Assembly: GCF_025354735.1 (NCBI RefSeq)
Contig: NZ_JANXMI010000311.1
Span: 1 to 45,699 of the forward strand
Length of the DNA: 45,699 nucleotides
Source of the DNA: Rugamonas sp.
Lineage (GTDB): Bacteria; Pseudomonadota; Gammaproteobacteria; Burkholderiales; Burkholderiaceae_D
Direction of reading: 5' to 3'
The notes below the pieces were generated by a model that had not been told where the DNA came from, made no database searches, and worked only from the letters and a program-made list of their open reading frames with translations. The position numbers and the translations under genes were made by a program. Position 1 is the first letter of the stretch, and every line of letters starts with the position of its first letter. This document shows positions 17,400 to 25,220 of this stretch, piece by piece.

Positions 17400-17783
17400 A
17401 TGAGCATGCAGAAACCGAACAACATCAACCAGCTACTCGGCCAGCTGTTGGACCTTCAGGAACGGTGGGAGGAATTCCCCGACGCGTTTAACTGGCCGGC
17501 CCTGAAAGCGCTGGCCGCCGCCGGCGCCGATGCGTACAACGAGGGCAACGGGCCGTCGTTCCAGATCCTGTCGCTGGACGGCATGCGGCACGACGAATTC
17601 CATCTGCGTTTTCTGGAGTATTCGCTGGCGGCCGGCTTCGATCCGTTCAAGCTGGTGCAGGCCAGTTCCGGCCACGGCCTGATGCCGGTGTTCGGCCACG
17701 AGTCGCTCGCCGAGGCGGCGACAGGCAATCCGTGGTCGGCGAAGATGCTGGCGCTTGTGAAGGCACGGGAACCCGCCCGATAA
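17400..17783 (+). CDS. Hypothetical protein co-transcribed with the E1-like gene
   Basis: A 127-residue protein starting at ATG 17400 after AGGGAGA, only 24 bases after the E1 stop, so it is almost surely in the same operon. It is soluble, with no signal or membrane helix, mildly acidic, and contains WEEFPDAFNWPALKALAAAG, QILSLDGMRHDEFHLRFLEY and SSGHGLMPVFGHESLAEAA. I do not recognise a family. Its constant-looking Trp, His and Gly residues suggest a folded domain. Its stop is 2 bases from the stop of the converging fdhD. A partner or stabilising subunit of the E1 enzyme is a guess from position only. Confidence 0.8.
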   Translation: MSMQKPNNINQLLGQLLDLQERWEEFPDAFNWPALKALAAAGADAYNEGNGPSFQILSLDGMRHDEFHLRFLEYSLAAGFDPFKLVQASSGHGLMPVFGHESLAEAATGNPWSAKMLALVKAREPAR

Positions 17784-17785
17784 GG

Positions 17786-18589
17786 TCAGGTGTATTCGAC
17801 GTAGCCGTCCTGGCGGCAGAAGCTGACCAGCTTCATGCCCGCCTGTGCGGCGATGTCGATCGCCAGCGAACTTGGCGCCGAGATCGTGGCCAGCATCGGG
17901 ATGTTCATGCGCGCCGCCTTGCGCGCCAGCTCGTAGCTGCCCCGGCTCGACATGAACACGAAGCCGTCACGCATGTCGACGCCGCGCAGCGCCAGATGGC
18001 CGATCAGTTTATCGAGGCCGTTGTGGCGCCCCACATCCTCGAACACACTGACGATGGCGCCGTCGAGCGCGCACCACGCGGCCGCATGAACGCCACCGGT
18101 GGCGCGCATCAGCGCCTGATGCTGCGTCAGCTCGCGCGCCGCGCGGGCGATGGCCGACGCAAGGTCCGGCGGCAGCGCCGGCGCGACGATGGGCTCCGGG
18201 TCGAGATCGAGCAGCGCCAGGCTTTCGATGCCGCACACGCCGCAGCCGCTGCGGCCCGACAGCGTGCGCCGCTTGTCCTTCAACTTCAGGAACGCCGGCT
18301 GGGCGATGGTCAGCTCCACTTCGGCACTGGCGCGCGCCGGCCGCACGTCGATATCGTAGATGTCGGCGCGGCTTTGCACCACGCCCTCGGTCAGCGCGAA
18401 GCCGACCGCGAACGCTTCCAGATCGCGCGGCGTGGCCATCATCACCGCGTGCGAAATCCCGTTGAACACTAGCGCCACCGGCATCTCCTCGGCGACGCAA
18501 TCGACCGCGCGCGCCTGCGTGCCGGCGCGGTGCCGCACCACCTCGCGCTGCTGATATCCGACTCGCTCGATGTCCGCTTCATCCTGCAT
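17786..18589 (-). CDS. fdhD: Sulfurtransferase FdhD for formate dehydrogenase maturation
   Basis: A 267-residue cytoplasmic protein that passes sulfur from IscS-type desulfurases to the molybdenum cofactor of formate-dehydrogenase-type enzymes. The catalytic C-x-x-C is visible in SGRSGCGVCG (C116, C119), and later VFEDVGRHNGLDKLIGHLAL and MSSRGSYELARKAARMNIPM are family signatures. The start at ATG 18589 gives the usual length. It faces the FdhF-like oxidoreductase two genes away, which is its most likely client. It is transcribed in the opposite direction and converges on the 127-aa unknown gene. Confidence 0.95.
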   Translation of the reverse strand: MQDEADIERVGYQQREVVRHRAGTQARAVDCVAEEMPVALVFNGISHAVMMATPRDLEAFAVGFALTEGVVQSRADIYDIDVRPARASAEVELTIAQPAFLKLKDKRRTLSGRSGCGVCGIESLALLDLDPEPIVAPALPPDLASAIARAARELTQHQALMRATGGVHAAAWCALDGAIVSVFEDVGRHNGLDKLIGHLALRGVDMRDGFVFMSSRGSYELARKAARMNIPMLATISAPSSLAIDIAAQAGMKLVSFCRQDGYVEYT

Positions 18590-18641
18590 GCCATGCCCCC
18601 ATTCGTCCCGATATCGGATGATACATCGGAGCGGCGCAGAA

Positions 18642-18673
18642 GCGCGAACGGTGCGTGCCGATACCGTTCGCGC
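18642..18673. repeat. 11-bp perfect inverted repeat between the acyltransferase and fdhD
   Basis: GCGCGAACGGT (18642-18652) and ACCGTTCGCGC (18663-18673) form an 11-bp stem with a 10-base loop. It lies 30 bases after the stop of the leftward acyltransferase gene and 53 bases before the fdhD ATG. There is no T-run on either strand, so it may be a factor-aided terminator of the acyltransferase or a leader structure of fdhD. Confidence 0.55.
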
Positions 18674-18702
18674 CCTGGCAGTGGCGGTTTTAAGCGCACG
18701 TG

Positions 18703-19473
18703 TCAGGCCGCGATCGCGTCCGGGCCGACGCCGTAATGGCGGGCGTAGCGCGTGTCGAGATTGGCCAGCGGCAGCAGCAGGAACAAGTCGGCGCTTTCAA
18801 AATCCGGGTCCCAGGCGGGATCGCCGCAGACCCACGCGCCCGAGCGCAGATAGCCTTTCACCAGCGGCGGAATCTGCGGCTTCTGCGCCGCTTCCAGCTG
18901 GTGGATAGGAAACGGCAAGTGCGGCGTGACGCGGTATTCGGACGGCGCCATGTGCTGGCTGATCGACTGGTACACGGCCACCGCGTTGTGGCCGCCGTCG
19001 GCCAGGCTGATGCTGGCGCAGCCGACCAGGTAGTCGCAACGCTCGCGGCGCATGTACTCGGCCAGGCCGGACCACAGCAGCATGATGACACTGCCGCCGC
19101 GATAATCGGGATGGATGCAGGCGCGGCCCGCTTCGGCCATGCGGCCGCGCAGATTGTTCAGGCGACTGAGGTCGAATTCGTTTTCGGAGTAGACGCGGCC
19201 GATCTTGCGGGCGCGTGTGGCGCTCAGCAGGCGATAGGTGCCCACCACTTTGAGGGTATCGGAGTCGCGCACGATCAGGTGGTCGCAGTGCTCGTCGAAT
19301 TCATCGCTGTCCAAGCCGTCTTCGCGCACCAGCGACGACAGACCCATGGTTTCGATGAATACCTTGTAACGCAGGCGTTGCACCTCGCGCAATTCTTCCG
19401 GGGTGCTGGCCATGCTCAGCACCAGTTTCGCCTTGGCGGCGCGGACCTCAGCTTGTACGATCGAATGTTGCAT
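18703..19473 (-). CDS. olsB: OlsB-like GNAT acyltransferase (L-ornithine N-acyltransferase family)
   Basis: A 256-residue protein of the Acetyltransf_5/GNAT branch that includes OlsB, which adds a 3-hydroxyacyl chain to ornithine in the first step of ornithine-lipid synthesis. Characteristic parts: LREVQRLRYKVFIETMGLSS with an acidic FDEHCDHLIVRD strand, VVGTYRLLSATRARKIGRVY, EAGRACIHPDYRGGSVIMLL (acyl donor site), CDYLVGCASISLADGGHNAV and PPLVKGYLRSGAWVCGDPAW. Its length is normal for OlsB. No olsA is adjacent, so the pathway is not confirmed here; other members of this GNAT branch act as autoinducer-like acyltransferases. Confidence 0.78.
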   Translation of the reverse strand: MQHSIVQAEVRAAKAKLVLSMASTPEELREVQRLRYKVFIETMGLSSLVREDGLDSDEFDEHCDHLIVRDSDTLKVVGTYRLLSATRARKIGRVYSENEFDLSRLNNLRGRMAEAGRACIHPDYRGGSVIMLLWSGLAEYMRRERCDYLVGCASISLADGGHNAVAVYQSISQHMAPSEYRVTPHLPFPIHQLEAAQKPQIPPLVKGYLRSGAWVCGDPAWDPDFESADLFLLLPLANLDTRYARHYGVGPDAIAA

Positions 19474-19649
19474 GCTTCATCCTTTCAGTGGGGAGACGAA
19501 GCAGAGCGTAACGATCTAATACTTCAAGGAAATGACAACTTTGTGTCATTTCGATGACTTGTTGCTAATTTTTCACAGCCCGCGCGGGCCGCCGCGCAGC
19601 GCCCGGAACGGGCGGGCAATCGCGGGCGGGCGCGCGCGGGCGGCGCCGG

Positions 19650-20315
19650 TCAGCCCTTCTTCGGACGACCGGTTTTCAGTTGCGGCAGCGCGGCCAGCAC
19701 GTTTTGCAACGTCGCCAGATCGATCTGGCTAATCAGCGCCACGCCGATGCGCAGCAATTCGCTTTTCTTGATTTCAAAGCCGGCTTTCAGGCAGGCTTTC
19801 TTGACCTGGCCCAGCACCGCGTATTCCTGCTCCGGCATCGTGAAGCTGTCGCGCACCAGCTTTTCGCTGCCCTTGTGCTTGACGGCGTCCGTTACTTTCT
19901 CGGCCGGCTTGGCGGCGACTTTCGCAACCGGCTTGGCGGCGGCTGGCTTGGCGGCGGTGGCTTTAGGCGCGGCCTTGCTTGCGGCCTTAGGTGCGGCCTT
20001 AGGTGCGGCCTTGCTTGCAACCTTAGGTGCCGCCTTCGCTGCGGTTTTAGGTTCCGCTTTGGCTTCCGTCTTGGACGTGGCCTTGCTTGCCGCTTTAGGC
20101 GCTGCGCCTGCCGGCTTGGCGGCGCTCTTCGCGACCGCCTTGGCGGCGACCGGCTCGGCTTTGGCCGCCTGCGCCTTCACCGCTTTAGCTGCGGCCGCCG
20201 GCTTGGCGGCGGCTTTCTTGACCGGGGTCTTGATGCTGGAAACCGGCAGCGCCGCTGCCTGGCCGTTGGCGATGGCCGGCGTTGCGGCGGCTTTGATCGG
20301 GGTCGTTTTGCTCAT
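19650..20315 (-). CDS. KAP-rich histone H1-like DNA-binding protein
   Basis: A 221-residue basic protein in two parts. Residues about 20-145 are low-complexity Lys/Ala/Pro repeats (AAPK, AASK, AAKP) like the tails of bacterial histone H1-like and AlgP proteins, expected to be disordered and to coat DNA. Residues about 148-221 form a compact domain (KLVRDSFTMPEQEYAVLGQV ... FEIKKSELLRIGVALISQID) ending in TGRPKKG, an AT-hook-like minor-groove motif. The start ATG 20315 lies behind an AT-rich promoter region. It probably acts as a nucleoid-associated protein; target genes are unknown. Confidence 0.8.
   Translation of the reverse strand: MSKTTPIKAAATPAIANGQAAALPVSSIKTPVKKAAAKPAAAAKAVKAQAAKAEPVAAKAVAKSAAKPAGAAPKAASKATSKTEAKAEPKTAAKAAPKVASKAAPKAAPKAASKAAPKATAAKPAAAKPVAKVAAKPAEKVTDAVKHKGSEKLVRDSFTMPEQEYAVLGQVKKACLKAGFEIKKSELLRIGVALISQIDLATLQNVLAALPQLKTGRPKKG
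19961..20068 (-). repeat. 12-bp coding tandem repeat (about nine units) in the histone-like gene
   Basis: Nine consecutive 12-base units such as CCTTAGGTGCGG and CCTTGCTTGCGG encode four-residue AAPK/AASK steps. Two units (19985-19996 and 19997-20008) are identical. Gain or loss of a unit would keep the reading frame, so tail length may vary between strains. Confidence 0.8.
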
Positions 20316-20455
20316 GCTTGCTCCATTAATTTTGAATAAGTATAAACAATATATACTATTTCCAAAAAATGCGCTTGAGCAATATCAGATGTCGTGCGAA
20401 CTATCGGTGCAAACGATATAAACGATTTACAAAAACCGCCAAACCCGCCGTCCCG

Positions 20456-21910
20456 TCAGGCGTTGGCCCTGATGCTGAAGTCTATCCCCACCTCGTCCCA
20501 CAGCTCCTGCTCCTTCTCCATCCAGTACGCCACGGTCGGATGATCGCTCACCCAGTCGCGCCGGATTTCGAGTTCGATGCGGCTCTTCATGCGCAGTTTC
20601 AGTTCGCTGAAATCGAGCTCTATGCGCGAGTGCATGAACAGGATCGCCAACCGCAGCGCCACCACCGCCTTCAGGAAGTCGGGATCGGCCAGCGCCTCGA
20701 CCACCTTGCGCAGATTGCCCTTCTGCGCCAGGATCAAACGGCTCATGGCCTTTTGCTCGCGCGTGGTGAAGCCCGGCAGGTCGGCGTTTTCCACCATGTA
20801 GGCGGCGTGCTTGTGGTAGCCGGTCTGCGACACCGCCAGCCCCACTTCGTGCAGCAGCGCGCTCCAGTACAGCAGCCGCGTGTAGGTGTCGGAGCCCGGC
20901 TTCATCTGCGCGTACAGCGCCACCGCGTCGTCGGCCACGCGGCTGGCGCGCGCGGGGTCGACGTGGAATTTCTCCAGGCAGCCGCGCACCGACTGTTCGC
21001 GCCGGTCACGTTTGGTCGAGCGCAGGTACAGGTCCCACATCACGCCCATGCGCAGGCCGGCTTCGATCGGTTCGACCACCGCGATATCGAGTTCGTGCAC
21101 CAGCGCGATCAGGATCGCCAGCCCGCCGATGATGGTGCCGGCGCGGTCGGGCCGCAGGCCGGCCATCTCGATGCGGCTGACGTGGCCAAAGTCGATGAAG
21201 CGCGCTTTCAGCGCGTCCAGGCTGGCGGCGTTCACTTCGCGCCCCAGGTTGTTCTTGACGATGATGTCGGCGATGGTGCGCGCCGTGCCCGACGAGCCGT
21301 AGCAGCGCTTCCAGTATTGCGGGTGATACGGCGGCGCGGCGTCCTCGAAGTGGCTGCGCGCCGACAGGATGGCCGCTTCGAACGAGGGCGCGTCGACGCG
21401 GCCGCCGACGAAGAACGACAGGCTTTGCTTGACGGTGCCGATGCTGAACGATTCGACCCGCTCGATTTCCGCGCCGCGCCCCAGTATCAATTCGGTCGAG
21501 CCGCCGCCGATGTCGATCACCAGCCGCCGTTCGACCGGCTGCGCGATGGCGTTGGCCACGCCCATGTAGATCAGGCGCCCCTCCTCCTCGCCGGAGATGA
21601 TTTCGATCGGGTAGCCGATGGCTTGTTCGGCGGCCGGCAAGAAGGCCGCGCTGTTGCGCGCCACCCGCATGGCCGACGTGGCGACGACGCGCACGGCGTC
21701 GAGCTGGTAGCCGGCCAGCGCCACGCGAAAACTTTTCAGACAGGCCAGCGCGGTCTGCATGGCCGCCTCGCTCAGGTTGCCGGCGGCGTCGAGGCCGGCG
21801 GCCAGGCGGATCGGCTCGCGCATACTTTTGAGCACGCGGATCGCCTCGCCGTCATGCTTGCCGATGTGCAGGCGAAAACTGTTGGAGCCCAAATCTACCG
21901 CAGCGTACAT
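20456..21910 (-). CDS. ppx: Exopolyphosphatase / Ppx-GppA family phosphatase
   Basis: A 484-residue cytoplasmic enzyme that cuts terminal phosphate from polyphosphate, or the pppGpp 5' phosphate in GppA-like members. The ASKHA-fold motifs are clear: AAVDLGSNSFRLHIGKHDG at the N-terminus, VVATSAMRVARNSAAFL, EIISGEEEGRLIYMGVANA with the catalytic Glu, and VIDIGGGSTELILGRG. The C-terminal half (LLYWSALLHEVGLAVSQTGY ... HKHAAYMVENADLPGF) is the HD-like domain typical of long Ppx. The start ATG 21910 follows AGAGAGG. No ppk lies adjacent. Confidence 0.92.
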   Translation of the reverse strand: MYAAVDLGSNSFRLHIGKHDGEAIRVLKSMREPIRLAAGLDAAGNLSEAAMQTALACLKSFRVALAGYQLDAVRVVATSAMRVARNSAAFLPAAEQAIGYPIEIISGEEEGRLIYMGVANAIAQPVERRLVIDIGGGSTELILGRGAEIERVESFSIGTVKQSLSFFVGGRVDAPSFEAAILSARSHFEDAAPPYHPQYWKRCYGSSGTARTIADIIVKNNLGREVNAASLDALKARFIDFGHVSRIEMAGLRPDRAGTIIGGLAILIALVHELDIAVVEPIEAGLRMGVMWDLYLRSTKRDRREQSVRGCLEKFHVDPARASRVADDAVALYAQMKPGSDTYTRLLYWSALLHEVGLAVSQTGYHKHAAYMVENADLPGFTTREQKAMSRLILAQKGNLRKVVEALADPDFLKAVVALRLAILFMHSRIELDFSELKLRMKSRIELEIRRDWVSDHPTVAYWMEKEQELWDEVGIDFSIRANA

Positions 21911-22020
21911 ACTAGCCTCTCTCTGTTAATGACCACGCAGGCTGTTAAATCTGAATGAGTAAAATCGACGGTAAGCGCCGTCGGTGACGCCTTGATGACA
22001 TGCGCTATCGTGCGCGGCGC

Positions 22021-23184
22021 CTAGACTTCCAGCATGCTGGCGGCGCGCGCCTCGACCACCCGGTCGCGGCCGTCGCGCTTGGCCTGTTGCAGCGCCTCGT
22101 CGGCGCGCTTGAACAGGCTCACCGTGCTGTCCTCGGCCCGGATGGTCGTCACGCCCAGGCTGGCGGTCAGGTTGATGACGGCGCGCTCGGTCTTGACCGG
22201 CAGCGCGGCGACGGCGTTGCGGATACGTTCGGCCACCATCAGCGCGTCCTCCAGCGAGGTGCGCGGCAGCTGCACGGCGAATTCGGCCCCGCCCAGGCGG
22301 CCCATCATGTCGCTGTCGCGCAGCTGTTTTTTGCAGACGTCGACCATTTCCTTGAGCACGGCGTCGCCGACCGGATGGCCGTAGCTGTCGTTGACGCGCT
22401 TGAAGTGGTCGAGGTTCAGGATGATGAGCGAGGTCGGCATGCCGGGCCGGCGCGCCAGCGCCATCCACGGCGTCAGCGCCTGGTAAAAGCCGCGCCGGTT
22501 CGGCACGTCCGTCAGCGGGTCGACCACGGCCAGCCGCGCCAGTTCGGCCTGCAGCCGTTCGCGCGTCAGCAGCAGATAGCCGAAGCCGTTGGTCAACATC
22601 ATCAGGTAGAGCGCGGCCAGCGCCGTGGCCCGCACCATGTCGGCGCTGATCCAGCTCCAGCCGTCGGGCAGCAGCACGGACAGCGCGCCGCGCCCGGCCA
22701 CCAGCAGCGTCAGCGCCAGCAACGTCAGCACCAGGTAGCGCCGCAACATGCTGCCGCCGCGCCAGGCCAGCGCCAGCGCGACCACGCCGGCCGCGCCAAA
22801 GCCGGCCACGCTCAGCGACGACAGCGCCGCGCGCAGGCCGGCCGACATGTCGAGGCCATAGCCGGCCAGGAACAGCGCCACGGCCGCGGCCAGCGCCGGT
22901 GCCAGGTAGCGCCGCCAGACCGGGCGGCCGGCATCGTCCCACAGGGCCGAGGCGTCCAGCGCCATGCCGGCGAACAGCAGGCCGTTGGCCAGCGCGATGG
23001 TCAGCAAGTCCGACAGCGTGCCGCGGAAATACAGCAGCAGCCAGGCGGCCGCCTGCAACTGCTTGGCCAGCGCCCAGGTCGACTGGCTCAGCGACTTGCG
23101 GCTGTCGTACTCAAAAAAGAACAGCGCGGCGCACAGGCTCAGATGGCCCAGCGCCAGCGCCAGTATCAATGTTTTTATATCCAT
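22021..23184 (-). CDS. Membrane GGDEF-domain protein with degenerate active site
   Basis: A 387-residue protein with about six membrane helices (residues 1-205) and a C-terminal GGDEF domain (about 215-380). The domain keeps LAVVDPLTDVPNRRGFYQAL, the guanine-binding N265 (FKRVND) and D274 (HPVGD), and a full inhibitory site RDSD at 289-292, five residues before GG. However, the signature reads GGAEF (298-302) instead of GG[DE]EF, and the upstream metal aspartate of DxDxFK is Asn257 (LNLDHFK). Both metal-binding acids known from PleD are therefore absent, so cyclase activity is doubtful; it may bind c-di-GMP as a receptor. It is transcribed with the small gene at 23273-23548 upstream. Confidence 0.9.
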   Translation of the reverse strand: MDIKTLILALALGHLSLCAALFFFEYDSRKSLSQSTWALAKQLQAAAWLLLYFRGTLSDLLTIALANGLLFAGMALDASALWDDAGRPVWRRYLAPALAAAVALFLAGYGLDMSAGLRAALSSLSVAGFGAAGVVALALAWRGGSMLRRYLVLTLLALTLLVAGRGALSVLLPDGWSWISADMVRATALAALYLMMLTNGFGYLLLTRERLQAELARLAVVDPLTDVPNRRGFYQALTPWMALARRPGMPTSLIILNLDHFKRVNDSYGHPVGDAVLKEMVDVCKKQLRDSDMMGRLGGAEFAVQLPRTSLEDALMVAERIRNAVAALPVKTERAVINLTASLGVTTIRAEDSTVSLFKRADEALQQAKRDGRDRVVEARAASMLEV

Positions 23185-23272
23185 GACGATCGATGCGTGT
23201 CGTTGCCAGTCGTTGCGTAGAAAAAGCTACGGCGCAGCCGCGGCCGGGAAGCGCACGCGCCCGCGCCGACGT

Positions 23273-23548
23273 TCAGACTTCGTGTTCGACGTTGCTGCTG
23301 CCGTCGCCCATCTTGCTGGCCCAGGCCCGGGCGAAAAAGGCTTTTTCATCCTCTTCCGGCGCCTGGTGCCAGAACACGATCAGCGTGCCCTTGTGGTCGT
23401 GCAGCTGGGCGAATTTTTCGATGAAGCCCTGCTTGCCGGCGACGTCGGCCAGCGCCACCGCGTAACCGTAGACGCGGGTCAGCCGCTCCAGCCGGTCCGG
23501 TTCGGTGGAGCTGTTGGTGGCGGTCAGCGTCGGGTGGTCTAAGAACAT
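23273..23548 (-). CDS. Hypothetical 91-aa protein
   Basis: The start is ATG 23548, preceded by GGAGAGAAAG; a TTG four codons earlier is part of that ribosome-binding site. The 91-residue soluble protein begins MFLDHPTLTATNSSTEPDRL and contains YAVALADVAGKQGFIEKFAQ, LHDHKGTLIVFWHQAPEEDE and FFARAWASKMGDG. I recognise no family. The alternation of strand-like and helix-like segments suggests a small alpha/beta domain. It lies 88 bases upstream of the GGDEF gene on the same strand and may be co-transcribed with it. Confidence 0.7.
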   Translation of the reverse strand: MFLDHPTLTATNSSTEPDRLERLTRVYGYAVALADVAGKQGFIEKFAQLHDHKGTLIVFWHQAPEEDEKAFFARAWASKMGDGSSNVEHEV

Positions 23549-23788
23549 CTTTCTCTCCAAGGTCTCGCCGCCAGCGGGCTGGGGCGCAATTAGTGTGGCC
23601 GGGCGCGCGCTTCGTGGTCGGCGCTGCTGCCCAATGTACCTACAAATTTTCGGTCTGTATACGTGTGTCGCGGCCGCTTTGCGCCATGCGCCACAAGGCG
23701 CTCCGCTGCGCTAGAATGGCTGCGGCGCGACGGCATTGCCTGAGCTTATCAGAAATTCTTACTTAGCAACAAGCAAGCTGAACCAACC

Positions 23789-24535
23789 ATGCCCCCTGCC
23801 CGCGATCCCGCCCCGCCGCCGCTGGTCCACACCGAGGGCGACCGCCGCTCGCTGCAATTCAAGCCCGGCATGATACAGAGCGAAATGCGGCTGTCGCGCC
23901 CGGACCAGCTGGTGCTGACCTATGTGCGCGCGATGATGTGCTTCACCCTGTTCCAGCGGCGGCCCGAGCATATCGTCATGGTGGGACTGGGCGGCGGTTC
24001 GCTGGTCAAGTTCTGCCACCGCTACCTGCCGCACAGCCGCATCACGGTGCTCGAGTTGCGCGCCGACGTCATCGCGCTGCGCGAGCAGTTCGCCATCCCG
24101 CCCGACGACGGCCGCCTAGCCGTGATCCACGCCGACGCCACGCACTACCTGGCCGGGCTGACGGCCGCCGCCGACGTGCTGCTGGTCGACGGCTTCGACG
24201 CCGACGGCATGCCGCCGGCGCTGGGCAGCGCGCGCTTCTATACCGACTGCCGGCGCGCGCTGCGGCCCGGCGGCGTGCTGGTGGCCAATCTGTTCAGCTA
24301 CGATCCGCACTACCGCGCCACCTTGCAGCGGCTGCGGCTGACGTTCCAGAACCGCCTGTGCTGCTTCCACGGCATCGCCGGCAACAACCGCATCCTGTTC
24401 GCCGTCAAGGGCGGCGCGCCGTCGCCGGCGCTGGCCATGCAGCGCCGCGTGGCACGCTGGCAGGGCCTGTGGCTGGCGCCGCTGAACCGGCTGCTGGCTT
24501 ATTGGGTGGTGCGGCGGGTGCGGCGCGGCGGCTGA
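23789..24535 (+). CDS. Spermidine-synthase-like SAM-dependent methyltransferase-fold protein
   Basis: A 248-residue cytoplasmic protein with the polyamine-synthase (PABS) fold. It has RRSLQFKPGMIQSEMRLSRP, the nucleotide-binding EHIVMVGLGGGSLVKFCHRY, an acidic strand end in RITVLELRADVIALREQF, and DVLLVDGFDADGMPPALGS followed by FYTDCRRALRPGGVLVANLF. Many such stand-alone proteins in betaproteobacteria are annotated as spermidine synthase-like without proof of aminopropyl transfer. A gap of about 240 bases upstream is unassigned. The start ATG 23789 has only a weak ribosome-binding site. Confidence 0.85.
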   Translation: MPPARDPAPPPLVHTEGDRRSLQFKPGMIQSEMRLSRPDQLVLTYVRAMMCFTLFQRRPEHIVMVGLGGGSLVKFCHRYLPHSRITVLELRADVIALREQFAIPPDDGRLAVIHADATHYLAGLTAAADVLLVDGFDADGMPPALGSARFYTDCRRALRPGGVLVANLFSYDPHYRATLQRLRLTFQNRLCCFHGIAGNNRILFAVKGGAPSPALAMQRRVARWQGLWLAPLNRLLAYWVVRRVRRGG

Positions 24536-24607
24536 AAGAGAGCAATGCGACGGCGCGGATTTTATGGCAGCCGCGCCCATGCATCAACCCACCAACCCGT
24601 CCACGCA

Positions 24608-25090
24608 TCATTTGGCGCGCTTGGCACCGTGCACCATCTGGCGCGACTGCTTGCGCAACTGCGCCTGCTCGAAGCGCAGCTTCTGCTCCTCGGTTTCCGG
24701 CACCAGCGTCGGCACTTCGACCGGCTTGCGGTTGGCGTCCACCGCCACCATCGTGAAGTAGCAGCTGTTGGCGTGGCGCACCAGGCGCTGCTGGATATTT
24801 TCCGTCACCACGCGTATCCCCACTTCCATCGACGTGCGGCCCGTGTAATTGATCGACGCCAGGAAGGTCACCAGTTCGCCGACGTGGATGGGCTGTAAAA
24901 ACATCACCTGGTCGACCGACAGCGTCACCACGTAGGCGCCGGAATAGCGGCTGGCGCAGGCGTAGGCCACGCTGTCGAGATATTTGAGGATGGTGCCGCC
25001 GTGGACGTTGCCGGAAAAATTGGCCATGTCGGGTGTCATCAAGACCGTCATCGACAGTTCGTGGGCGGTCCAGTTCATCGGTGTTTCCAT
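24608..25090 (-). CDS. Acyl-CoA thioesterase (hotdog fold, YciA/BACH type)
   Basis: A protein of about 160 residues hydrolysing acyl-CoA. Hotdog signatures: MANFSGNVHGGTILKYLDSV with the central helix, and VTLSVDQVMFLQPIHVGELV. The tail after YFTMVAVDANRKPVEVPTLV is lysine/arginine-rich (KQSRQMVHGAKRAK). Start choice is between ATG 25090 (GGAAACGCC upstream) and ATG 25078; the upstream ATG 25129 is less likely. It is isolated, converging with nothing. Confidence 0.88.
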   Translation of the reverse strand: METPMNWTAHELSMTVLMTPDMANFSGNVHGGTILKYLDSVAYACASRYSGAYVVTLSVDQVMFLQPIHVGELVTFLASINYTGRTSMEVGIRVVTENIQQRLVRHANSCYFTMVAVDANRKPVEVPTLVPETEEQKLRFEQAQLRKQSRQMVHGAKRAK

Positions 25091-25220
25091 GGCGTTTCCA
25101 GTCAGGTGAGGTCGGTTCAAGAGGAACACATGCTATCCGCTCCGGACGATACGGGCAATAGCGCGGCGGCCGGGAAAACTGTTTATACTGTTTTCACCGC
25201 CAACGACCACGGAGAGAGCC

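Noticed and set aside
24536..24607. tRNA or small RNA in short gaps
   Set aside because: No cloverleaf, CCA-end or known small-RNA fold was recognised anywhere in the window by reading; a covariance-model scan would be decisive.
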